Assembly: GCA_002403785.1 (NCBI GenBank)
Contig: DHIM01000336.1
Span: 1-7,391, forward strand
From: Clostridium sp. UBA4746
GTDB taxonomy: Bacteria; Bacillota; Clostridia; Clostridiales; Clostridiaceae
Direction: 5' to 3'
DNA: 7,391 nt
Position numbers and translations under genes: made by a program. The notes beneath the pieces were generated by a model, which did not search any database, was not told where the DNA came from, and saw only the letters and a program-made list of their open reading frames with translations. Position 1 is the first letter of the stretch. Each line of letters opens with the position of its first letter. Of the stretch, positions 1 through 5,707 are shown piece after piece.

Positions 1-14
1 GTAGGTCGTCGCCA
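1..14 (+). tRNA. 3' end of a tRNA gene cut by the window edge (identity unknown)
   Basis: The first 14 bases end in GCCA and sit 9 bases before a complete tRNA, as expected for the 3' tip of a neighbouring tRNA in a cluster. Read this way, the CCA is at 12-14, the discriminator is G at 11, and the 3' acceptor strand GGTCGTC is at 4-10, which predicts a 5' acceptor strand of GACGACC outside the window. The anticodon is not in view, so the amino acid cannot be named. A G discriminator is compatible with several tRNAs, including Arg, Asp, Asn and Gln. Confidence 0.55.
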
Positions 15-23
15 GATAAACAT

Positions 24-99
24 GGTTTACTAGCTCAGTTGGTAGAGCACATGACTTTTAATCATGGTGTCCGGGGTTCGATTCCCCGGTAAGCCACCA
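24..99 (+). tRNA. tRNA-Lys (anticodon UUU), CCA encoded
   Basis: A complete 76-nt cloverleaf can be drawn. The acceptor stem is GGTTTAC (24-30) with GTAAGCC (89-95), including one G-U pair. The D-stem is GCTC (33-36) with GAGC (45-48). The anticodon stem is CATGA (50-54) with TCATG (62-66) around the loop CTTTTAA, giving anticodon TTT at 57-59. The T-stem is CGGGG (72-76) with CCCCG (84-88) around a TTCGATT loop. The discriminator is A96 and the CCA end is encoded at 97-99. UUU decodes both lysine codons, AAA and AAG. It lies directly behind another tRNA tail, so it is probably the last gene of a co-transcribed tRNA cluster. Confidence 0.97.
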
Positions 100-131
100 A
101 AAAAGTATTTCTTTATGAAATGCTTTTTTTT
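100..131 (+). terminator. Rho-independent terminator of the tRNA cluster
   Basis: The stem pairs 100-111 (an A-run, then GTATTTC) with 117-128 (GAAATGC, then a T-run). The loop is TTTAT, and the T-run continues to 131 before a short AT-rich stretch. It starts directly after the encoded CCA, the normal place for the terminator of a tRNA operon. Confidence 0.85.
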
Positions 132-140
132 ATTTATATA

Positions 141-191
141 AAGTTATAATTTTAACACCTAAAGGTGTGTGATTATAGCTTTGTTTTTTTT
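141..191 (+). terminator. Second terminator-like hairpin behind the tRNA cluster
   Basis: An outer stem AAGTTATAAT (141-150) pairs with ATTATAGCTT (172-181), including one G-U pair. An asymmetric internal loop separates it from an inner stem ACACC (155-159) with GGTGT (164-168), capped by TAAA. A run of eight T follows at 184-191. This is the architecture of an intrinsic terminator, and it comes only 10 bases after the first one. It could be a back-up terminator, or the terminator of a small transcript starting in between; no promoter for such a transcript was identified. Confidence 0.6.
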
Positions 192-310
192 GAGAATAAA
201 GGGTAAAAAAGATACATTCTTTAGAAATTCTATAGCATAGAGTAAAATGATTTTAAGATTTGTAATGAACATTTGCATTATGATTACTAATTGTTTATTA
301 TATAAATATA

Positions 311-340
311 TTGTTTATATGCTAATTTTTTGTTTATACT
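311..340 (+). promoter_or_regulatory. Candidate sigma-A promoter of kdpDE with repeated TTGTTTAT motifs
   Basis: A -35-like TTGTTT (311-316) is followed after 18 bases by a -10-like TATACT (335-340), about 40 bases before the kdpD start. The octamer TTGTTTAT occurs at 291-298, 311-318 and 330-337, with the variant TAGTTTAT at 346-353. The first three copies begin 20 and 19 bases apart, close to two helical turns, which would put several copies on one face of the DNA around the promoter. This could be a binding array for an OmpR-family regulator such as KdpE. That is inference, and the surrounding DNA is very AT-rich. Confidence 0.45.
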
Positions 341-383
341 AACTATAGTTTATGTTTAAATATATTAGTAAGGTGGTGAGATT

Positions 384-2015
384 TTGAAAGAAAGCAAATT
401 TGATGCGAAGTTTTTGGGTATTTCTAGTGAGTATAAAAACAGTGATTATGATAAAATTAAGCCTAAAACGATGATTATTAATAATGCAATTAAAACAGTA
501 GTAATTATGAGCTTATCCATTATAATATCTCTTATATTTAGAAAAATCGGGTTGCATGAGTCAAATGTAATAATAGTAGTTATATTAGGGGTATTATTTG
601 TATCAAGAAGTACTGATGGATATTTTTATGGTATACTGGCTGCAATAATTGGGGTGTTATCATTTAATTTTTTCTTTACTATACCATATTATAGTTTTCT
701 AGTTTATAGAGCTGATTATCCAGTAACTTTTATTATTATGTTGATAGCCGCAGTTATAACAAGTACTTTAACTTCAAGAGTTAAAACACAATCTAAAATA
801 TCTTTTATGCGTGAAAGTAGAATGCGAATTTTATATAAAATTAATGAATCATTACTTACAGCAAAAAATAAAAAACAAGTAGTCGAATTTTGTGGTGACA
901 ATTTAATTGATATGTTTAACAGAACAATTATGATAGCAATAGTAGACGATAAAGATATTTTACAAGAGCCAAATGTTTATATGATTAATAACCAATATAG
1001 TAAGAAGATATTCGAGTCTAAAATAGAATTAATGGCTATTGAAAAATGTTTCAAAACAGGTAAAGTAATAGAATTTGAGGTTGAAAATTCTATTAACAGT
1101 ATGGGATATTATCATCCAATTAAAGGGCAGAATAAAATACTTGGAGTTATTGGTATAGCTTGTTTGGAGAAAAATACTTTATTGGATAATGAAAAATTCT
1201 TTTTACAGTCCGTTTCAACGCAGATTGCTTTAGCTATTGAAAAAGAAGATTTATACGAAAAGAAAAGACAGATAAACTTAGAGACTGAGAGAGAAAGACT
1301 TAGGGGAAATATTTTAAGGTCAATATCACATGATTTAAGAACTCCGTTAACAGGTATATTGGGGTCGGTTTCTACCATTATTGATAATTATGATATACTT
1401 AATAATGATACCAAGAAAGAGCTTCTTGCTATCATCTATGAAGATACAAGCTGGCTGATACATTCAGTTGAAAATATATTAAGCATGACGCGAATGGACG
1501 AAGGTAAGCTTGAAATCAAGAAAGATGTGGAGATTGTTGAAGAAATTATTTCTGAATCAATATCTAGAGTTACTAGGTTTTCAGGAAGTCATAATATTAA
1601 GACCGACTTACCAGAAAAAATGATCATATTATTTGTAGATGGATTATTAATAGAACAGGTGTTTATTAATTTAATTGATAATGCCATAAAGTATACACAA
1701 AGTGATTCTAGTATAGAAGTTAAGGTTACACAAAAGGAAGAAAATGTGTTTTTTGAGGTGTCAGACAATGGAAAGGGGATACCGGAAGAAGACATATCAT
1801 CTATATTTGATAGATTTTATACCAGAACTAATGGTGTTTCTTTAGAAAAACGAGGGATAGGACTGGGATTGGCTATTTGTAAGTCTATTATAGAAGCACA
1901 TGGTGGATATATGGAAGCTTTAAACAACTCATCTGGTGGGGCGACTTTTAAATTTAGCTTACCTGCAATAAGGAGTGATGGCAATGAATATAAAGCCTTT
2001 GATTTTAATAGTTGA
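384..2015 (+). CDS. kdpD: Short KdpD-type membrane sensor histidine kinase
   Basis: This 543-residue sensor kinase autophosphorylates on histidine and should pass the phosphate to the KdpE-like regulator that follows. It starts with TTG at 384 behind the strong ribosome site AAGGTGGTG (370-378). Residues 34-130 form four closely spaced membrane segments as in the DUF4118 domain of KdpD, followed by a basic stretch (131-148). A GAF-like region covers about 150-290. The HisKA helix has SHDLRTPLTGI with the phosphate acceptor His316. The ATPase domain shows the N-box (Asn429, Asn433), G1 DNGKGIP (461-467), the F-box FDRF and G2 GIGLGL (491-496). Classical KdpD is about 900 residues. The N-terminal cytoplasmic KdpD and universal-stress-like domains are absent here, and there is no room for them upstream. 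The kinase core looks intact, so this is a short family form rather than a pseudogene. The signal sensed (potassium, turgor or something else) cannot be read from the sequence. Confidence 0.88.
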   Translation: MKESKFDAKFLGISSEYKNSDYDKIKPKTMIINNAIKTVVIMSLSIIISLIFRKIGLHESNVIIVVILGVLFVSRSTDGYFYGILAAIIGVLSFNFFFTIPYYSFLVYRADYPVTFIIMLIAAVITSTLTSRVKTQSKISFMRESRMRILYKINESLLTAKNKKQVVEFCGDNLIDMFNRTIMIAIVDDKDILQEPNVYMINNQYSKKIFESKIELMAIEKCFKTGKVIEFEVENSINSMGYYHPIKGQNKILGVIGIACLEKNTLLDNEKFFLQSVSTQIALAIEKEDLYEKKRQINLETERERLRGNILRSISHDLRTPLTGILGSVSTIIDNYDILNNDTKKELLAIIYEDTSWLIHSVENILSMTRMDEGKLEIKKDVEIVEEIISESISRVTRFSGSHNIKTDLPEKMIILFVDGLLIEQVFINLIDNAIKYTQSDSSIEVKVTQKEENVFFEVSDNGKGIPEEDISSIFDRFYTRTNGVSLEKRGIGLGLAICKSIIEAHGGYMEALNNSSGGATFKFSLPAIRSDGNEYKAFDFNS

Positions 2016-2685
2016 AGACGATAAACCTATTAAAAAATTTATGAAAGTTTCTCTTGAGGCACAGGGATATAAGTGCATGGAAACTGAATTTGGAAATGCG
2101 GCTATAACACTTATTTTTTCTCGTAATCCAGATATAATAGTTTTGGATTTAGGTCTACCGGATATTGACGGACTTAAGGTTATAGAGAAAGTAAGGGAGT
2201 CTACAAAAGCTAGGATTATAGTTGTTTCAGCTCGTGGGCATGAAAGGGAAAAGGTTGAGGCATTAGATAAAGGTGCAGATGATTATTTGACTAAGCCATT
2301 TAGTGTAGCAGAATTTTTAGCTAGAATTAGAGTGGCACTTAGACATTTCAATCAAAACATTAATTTACAAGGTAATGTGCAAACAGTATTTGTGGTTAAG
2401 AATCTAAAGATAGATTTTGAAAAACGCAGAGTTACAATTTTAGATGAAGAAATACATCTAACACCGATGGAATATAAATTAATCGAGTTAATGTCAAGAT
2501 ATTCAGGACGTGTTTTAACTCACAAGTACATAGTTGATGAGATTTGGGGAAGTTATTTTGAAAATGATACACAGTCTCTTAGGGTATTTATGGCCAATAT
2601 AAGAAGAAAAATAGAGAAAGACCCAGCCCAACCGCAGTATATCATAACTGAGGTTGGAGTAGGATATCGTTTAGTTGATGAATAA
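1984..2685 (+). CDS. kdpE: KdpE-type response regulator (OmpR/PhoB family)
   Basis: This DNA-binding response regulator is the expected partner of the upstream kinase. ATG 1984 is the best start, 8 bases after AGGAG (1971-1975), giving 233 residues; GTG 1975 and ATG 1978 are in frame but lie on or next to the ribosome site. The gene overlaps the kinase by 32 bases, which implies translational coupling. Counted from Met1984, the receiver domain (about 5-120) has the acidic pocket Glu11-Asp12-Asp13, phosphate acceptor Asp55 in VLDLGLPDIDG, Ser82 and Lys104 in the KPF motif. The stretch from SARGHE to RVALRH closely resembles KdpE. The winged-helix domain (about 135-233) contains LTPMEYKLIELM, the recognition helix SLRVFMANIRRKIE and the wing GVGYRL. 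All key residues are present. No kdpFABC genes are nearby, so the regulon is unknown; repeats in front of kdpD and of the TPR gene are candidate sites. Confidence 0.93.
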   Translation: MNIKPLILIVEDDKPIKKFMKVSLEAQGYKCMETEFGNAAITLIFSRNPDIIVLDLGLPDIDGLKVIEKVRESTKARIIVVSARGHEREKVEALDKGADDYLTKPFSVAEFLARIRVALRHFNQNINLQGNVQTVFVVKNLKIDFEKRRVTILDEEIHLTPMEYKLIELMSRYSGRVLTHKYIVDEIWGSYFENDTQSLRVFMANIRRKIEKDPAQPQYIITEVGVGYRLVDE

Positions 2686-2693
2686 TCTTCTAT

Positions 2694-2719
2694 AAATGAA
2701 GCTTTTAGCTTCATTTTTT
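2694..2719 (+). terminator. Rho-independent terminator of the kdpDE operon
   Basis: A stem of nine pairs (2694-2702 with 2708-2716, core ATGAAGC/GCTTCAT) encloses a five-base loop, and the T-run extends to 2719. It begins nine bases after the kdpE stop codon, so kdpDE ends here and the TPR gene needs its own promoter. Confidence 0.85.
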
Positions 2720-2752
2720 CTTATAAAAGTAAGATATGACTTAAATTATAAA

Positions 2753-2794
2753 ATCTTAACATAATCTTTATACGATGCGAGTTATCTTTATACT
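2753..2794 (+). promoter_or_regulatory. Candidate promoter and direct-repeat operator of the TPR gene
   Basis: The decamer ATCTTTATAC occurs twice, at 2764-2773 and 2784-2793, exactly 20 bases apart. A related ATCTTAACAT starts at 2753, 11 bases before the first copy. A TATACT -10-like element lies at 2789-2794, with TTTATA at 2767-2772 as a possible -35 after 16 bases. Direct repeats spaced by one or two helical turns are typical of OmpR/PhoB-family operators. The TTTATAC core also occurs in the kdpD promoter region (333-339). That KdpE binds here is inference. Confidence 0.4.
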
Positions 2795-2874
2795 TTCTTA
2801 ATAGCAAATAAGCAGTAGTTTTGATAATATATAATTATAAAATATAAATCGAAGGGATAACTTGAGGTGATTAT

Positions 2875-3267
2875 ATGTTAACAATTAGAAATGAAAAAGT
2901 TTATTTTGAAAATAATATAAAAAAAGCTATTAGGGCAATAAAATCAAATGAATATGATTTAGCATGTACTTATTTACATGCACATATGATTGAAAACGAC
3001 CATTCTGCAGAAGTGTACAATTTACTTGGAGTTATTTCAGAATATAAAGGTGATGTGCTTTTGGCAATAAAATATTATAGAGTAGCATATGTATTTGATC
3101 CTACTTATAAACCTGCAGATAGAAATTTAGAAAAATTAACTTCATTTTTTTATATATTTAATGAAGCAAATATAGATTTTGGAGATAATATGGAAAAAGA
3201 AAATAAAAAATTAAAATTTGTTGAGAATAGTGCATTTCATATTGGACATCTAAAAATAATGAGATAG
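2875..3267 (+). CDS. Small tetratricopeptide-repeat (TPR) protein, function unknown
   Basis: This 130-residue soluble protein has no signal peptide or membrane segment. ATG 2875 sits five bases after GAGGTG (2864-2869), a good ribosome site. Residues about 12-45 form one degenerate TPR (helices around IKKAIRAIKS and YDLACTYLHAHM). Residues about 46-79 form a clear TPR with the usual small-residue pattern: AEVYNLLGVISEYKG, then AIKYYRVAYVFDP. A third helix follows (80-93), then a charged, lysine-rich tail (104-130) with no recognisable domain. TPR units bind other proteins, so an adaptor role is plausible, but no partner is visible. It lies after the kdpE terminator with its own candidate promoter and before the MscS gene, all on the same strand. 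It may belong to the same stress response; this rests only on position and shared upstream motifs. Confidence 0.8.
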   Translation: MLTIRNEKVYFENNIKKAIRAIKSNEYDLACTYLHAHMIENDHSAEVYNLLGVISEYKGDVLLAIKYYRVAYVFDPTYKPADRNLEKLTSFFYIFNEANIDFGDNMEKENKKLKFVENSAFHIGHLKIMR

Positions 3268-3268
3268 A

Positions 3269-3288
3269 TATAAATCAATATAAATCAA
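3269..3288 (+). repeat. Two tandem copies of a 10-bp unit
   Basis: TATAAATCAA is repeated head to tail directly after the TPR stop codon. It is short and AT-rich and may be a chance or slippage product; no function is apparent. Confidence 0.5.
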
Positions 3289-3331
3289 GTATATTTATTA
3301 ACTTAATATAATTAAAAAATAAGTCAGTAAA

Positions 3332-3384
3332 ACAATTAACAGCTTCAGAAGGAGAGTTTATCTCCATCTGGAGCTGTTAATTGT
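3332..3384. repeat. Long hairpin (imperfect palindrome) between the TPR and MscS genes
   Basis: A 53-base inverted repeat has 24 positions per arm (3332-3355 with 3361-3384), a GTTTA loop, a single mismatch (3350/3366) and one G-T pair. The outer arms are ACAATTAACAGCT and AGCTGTTAATTGT; the inner arms include GGAGA and TCTCC. It is far more regular than the hairpins behind the other genes, and neither side carries a proper T-run (ATATTG follows on the right). It may end or stabilise the TPR transcript, or it may be a dispersed palindromic element. It lies well upstream of the mscS promoter. Confidence 0.85.
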
Positions 3385-3425
3385 ATATTGAAAAAAATAT
3401 AATATATTTATTCATATATAATCCA

Positions 3426-3454
3426 TTGAGAAAATAACATTATTAGCTTAAAAT
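3426..3454 (+). promoter_or_regulatory. Candidate sigma-A promoter of the MscS gene
   Basis: TTGAGA (3426-3431) and TAAAAT (3449-3454) are separated by the ideal 17 bases, each one base off consensus. The predicted transcript would start about 30 bases before the gene and include its ribosome site at 3477-3483. An alternative TATAAT lies at 3462-3467 without a good -35. Confidence 0.6.
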
Positions 3455-3492
3455 GATTATATATAATTGTAAGATAAAAGGAGCGTGATTTT

Positions 3493-4674
3493 TTGTTTCA
3501 ATCCATTGTTGATTTTTTTGCAAAAGATGAAATAAGATATGTTTTCAGTGATTTAACGACCTACAAATTTAAATATATAGGAATAGCTATTGCAATTTTT
3601 GTAATTTTTGTAATGCTTAAAAAAATATTTGCAAAGTATGTATTCAAGATAATATTAAAACTTGTAAATAAAACAAAATTTAATGCAGATACACAAATAG
3701 TAGCCGCGTTTCAAAAACCCGTAACCAATTTTTTTGAGGTATTGGGATTATATTTTGCTTTTAAAATTTTAACTTATGCATTTCCAATACAAATAGTGGA
3801 TATAGATAAGGTTTTTAGTTCTGCTATAATAATTTTAATCTCTTGGGGATTGTATAATCTTACTGAAGAATCATCTCTGTTGTTTGAGAGAATGCATAAA
3901 GCGTATGACATAAAGGTGGATAAAATATTATTTCCATTTATATCAAAAACATTAAAATTAATATTATTATCATTAGTTATCACTATAATAGCCGAAAAAT
4001 GGGGATATAATATTCAGGGGTTTGTTACGGGGCTTGGATTAGGAGGTTTGGCATTTGCTTTAGCAGCTAAAGATGCAGCCGCTAATATCATTGCCGGTAT
4101 TTCTATAATAGTAGATAAACCTTTCACCATTGGAGATTGGATCAATAGCGATATATTAGAAGGTAGCATTGAGAATATTTCATTTAGAACTACTAAAATA
4201 AGAACTATTGATGAAGCGTTAATAATAGTGCCTAATTCAAAATTAACTAATGAAGCTGTAACCAATTATAGTAGAAGAGGCAAACGGAGAGTTAGTCTGA
4301 ATTTAGAGTTGAATTATAGAACGTCTAGGGAGAAATTAGAGAGTTGCGTTGCAAACATTAGAAACATGTTAGAAAATCATCCACAGGTTAATAAGGAGGG
4401 TATTCTTGTTAGATTTGATAAATTTAGTGCTTCTAGTTTAGATATTTTAATATGTTGCTTTGCTGATACGCCAGATTTTGATGAATACTTTAAAGTAAAA
4501 GAAAATATTAATTTTGAAATAGTCGATATACTACATCAAGAAGGAATCTCAATGGCTTTACAAAGCACAAGTGTTTATGTGGAAAAGTTAACCAATAGCA
4601 GAGTGGAAAAAGATATTAATTTGGAAAAATCAAATCTAAACGAAGAAATACCATTAAAGAATATTAATAAATAA
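3493..4674 (+). CDS. MscS-family small-conductance mechanosensitive channel
   Basis: This 393-residue membrane channel is predicted to open under membrane tension and release solutes when cells face hypo-osmotic shock. The TTG start at 3493 follows AAAGGAG (3477-3483) by nine bases. Hydrophobic segments lie at about 27-43, 80-97, 107-124 and 150-169, before the pore-lining helix at about 174-207. The pore helix carries the glycine/alanine pattern of the family (GFVTGLGLGGLAFALAAKDA), then NIIAGISIIVDKPFTIGDWI leading into the beta domain (about 208-265, with TKIRTIDEALIIVPNSKL). The cytoplasmic alpha/beta domain runs to about 365, followed by a polar tail. There are two more membrane helices than in the three-helix E. 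coli MscS (about 286 residues), so it resembles the larger YnaI-type members. The pore helix appears complete. It has its own promoter and terminator and so is probably monocistronic. Its place behind a KdpDE-like system fits a role in turgor control. Confidence 0.93.
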   Translation: MFQSIVDFFAKDEIRYVFSDLTTYKFKYIGIAIAIFVIFVMLKKIFAKYVFKIILKLVNKTKFNADTQIVAAFQKPVTNFFEVLGLYFAFKILTYAFPIQIVDIDKVFSSAIIILISWGLYNLTEESSLLFERMHKAYDIKVDKILFPFISKTLKLILLSLVITIIAEKWGYNIQGFVTGLGLGGLAFALAAKDAAANIIAGISIIVDKPFTIGDWINSDILEGSIENISFRTTKIRTIDEALIIVPNSKLTNEAVTNYSRRGKRRVSLNLELNYRTSREKLESCVANIRNMLENHPQVNKEGILVRFDKFSASSLDILICCFADTPDFDEYFKVKENINFEIVDILHQEGISMALQSTSVYVEKLTNSRVEKDINLEKSNLNEEIPLKNINK

Positions 4675-4713
4675 GGGTTTTAGAGTTTTACCACAGAGCC
4701 TTTAAGGTGAAAG

Positions 4714-4754
4714 TGTAGCAGAAGTAACTTATAAAGGATTGCTGCTACATTTTT
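4714..4754 (+). terminator. Terminator of the MscS gene
   Basis: TGTAGCAG (4714-4721) pairs perfectly with CTGCTACA (4742-4749) around a 20-base loop, followed by TTTTT (4750-4754). It lies 40 bases after the mscS stop. On the opposite strand the same hairpin lies behind the glgD remnant but lacks a good T-run, so termination is expected mainly for mscS. Confidence 0.7.
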
Positions 4755-4759
4755 GTTGA

Positions 4760-5656
4760 TTAAAATAAAGCTCTTTTTTCAATAACTAGTGGAAACTCCT
4801 CATCACCATTAAGCTGTTTATCTTTAGTAATAATTACATTTTTATCAATTATAACATTAAAAAGTGTGCAATTTACTTTAATTATACAATTCTGAAGAAT
4901 AATACTATTTTTGATTTCAGCTCCACTCTGTACTACAACTCCTCGTGATATAATACTATTTTCAATAAGTCCTTCTATAATGCAGCCATCACCTATTATT
5001 GAGTTATTTACTTTGCTTTCTTCAGAATACTTAGTAGGAGCTTCATCTTTAATTTTTGTATAAATAGGTCCATTACTAAAAAATAGCTGTTTAGTTGTTT
5101 TTAAATCTAACATGTCCATATTAGTTTTATAGTAAGAACTTATTGAATTAATACATTGAAGGTAGCCTTTAAATTCATAAGCGGTAACCTTTAATTCGTT
5201 AAGATTTCCATATATAGCATCTTTAATAGTAGAGTAAGAGCCAGTTTGAATACATTTATTAATAAGTGATATTAAAAGATCTTTTTTCATAATGAACATT
5301 TCCATGGAAATATTTAAACTATTGTATGCACCTATATTTTCACCTACACTTAATACATTATTGTTTTCAGCTATATTTAGTACATCGCAATTCAAGAAAT
5401 CTTTATTACCAGTATTAATATTTTTGTATATGACAGTTATATCTTGATTTTTTTCTTCATGATATTTGACCGCTTCTATGTAATCAATATTCCCTATCAT
5501 GTAAGAGGGAGAAAGTATAACATTTTTTCCTTTACTTCTATATAAATACTCCATGTTGTTCCACAATATTTCTGCATCATTTAAAGAGACACTTGCAATA
5601 AGGGAGGAAATAAATATATTTGATGAAAAAATAAGGGAGGAAATAAATATAAACAA
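4760..5656 (-). pseudogene. glgD: 5'-truncated glgD (glucose-1-phosphate adenylyltransferase, GlgD subunit)
   Basis: GlgD is the second, GlgC-related subunit of bacterial ADP-glucose pyrophosphorylase in glycogen synthesis. The open frame from TTG 5656 gives 298 residues; GlgD is normally about 370. GlgD-like sequence runs from about residue 25 (SLNDAEILWNNM) through SPSYMIGNIDY (49-59), DITVIY, VSMEM-like NISMEMFIMKKD, EFKGYLQCINSI, SNGPIYTKIKDEAPTKY (194-210), the left-handed beta-helix repeats (about 215-275) and the end GDEEFPLVIEK. The N-terminal nucleotide-binding part, including the usual GGRYRLIDF-type segment, is missing. Residues 1-22 are encoded by a 33-base-period direct repeat and are not GlgD-like. 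An in-frame stop occurs just upstream (5693-5695), and no ribosome site precedes TTG 5656 or Met35 (ATG at 5554). No glgC or glgA is nearby. It is most likely a decayed fragment; a translated C-terminal piece starting at 5554 cannot be excluded. Confidence 0.8.
5597..5651. repeat. Two copies of a 22-bp direct repeat at the broken end of glgD
   Basis: The identical 22-bp sequence, with core AATAAGGGAGGAAATAAAT, occurs at 5597-5618 and 5630-5651, separated by 11 bases (period 33). It marks the point where GlgD homology stops. Its right end runs into the left arm of the hairpin at 5646-5699. Two copies are too few for a CRISPR array. Confidence 0.9.
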
Positions 5657-5699
5657 AGGAATTAGGCGAATACAAGCTCCTAATTCCTTTGTTTATATT
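5646..5699 (-). terminator. Long 21-bp hairpin behind mntH, probable terminator
   Basis: The arms 5646-5666 and 5679-5699 pair perfectly over 21 bases around a 12-base loop. The core is GGAATTAGG with CCTAATTCC, flanked by ACAAA/TTTGT. On the - strand it starts nine bases after the mntH stop codon, and its distal arm ends in the T-rich TTTGTTTATATTTATTT, so it should terminate mntH. It would also block read-through into the glgD remnant, which supports that remnant being unexpressed. Confidence 0.75.
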
Positions 5700-5707
5700 A
5701 TGAAAAT

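Noticed and set aside
24..383. tRNA-Lys as an integration site for a mobile element
   Set aside because: No integrase, excisionase or repeated tRNA 3' end (att site) was seen in the window.
1112..1378. Antisense open frames within kdpD, mscS and mntH
   Set aside because: They lie opposite well-supported genes, lack ribosome sites and show no domain features, so they are shadows.
4675..4759. Small RNA gene between mscS and glgD
   Set aside because: The structure present is explained by the mscS terminator, and no separate promoter was found.
5597..5651. CRISPR array
   Set aside because: Only two 22-bp copies with an 11-base spacer, no further repeats and no cas genes.
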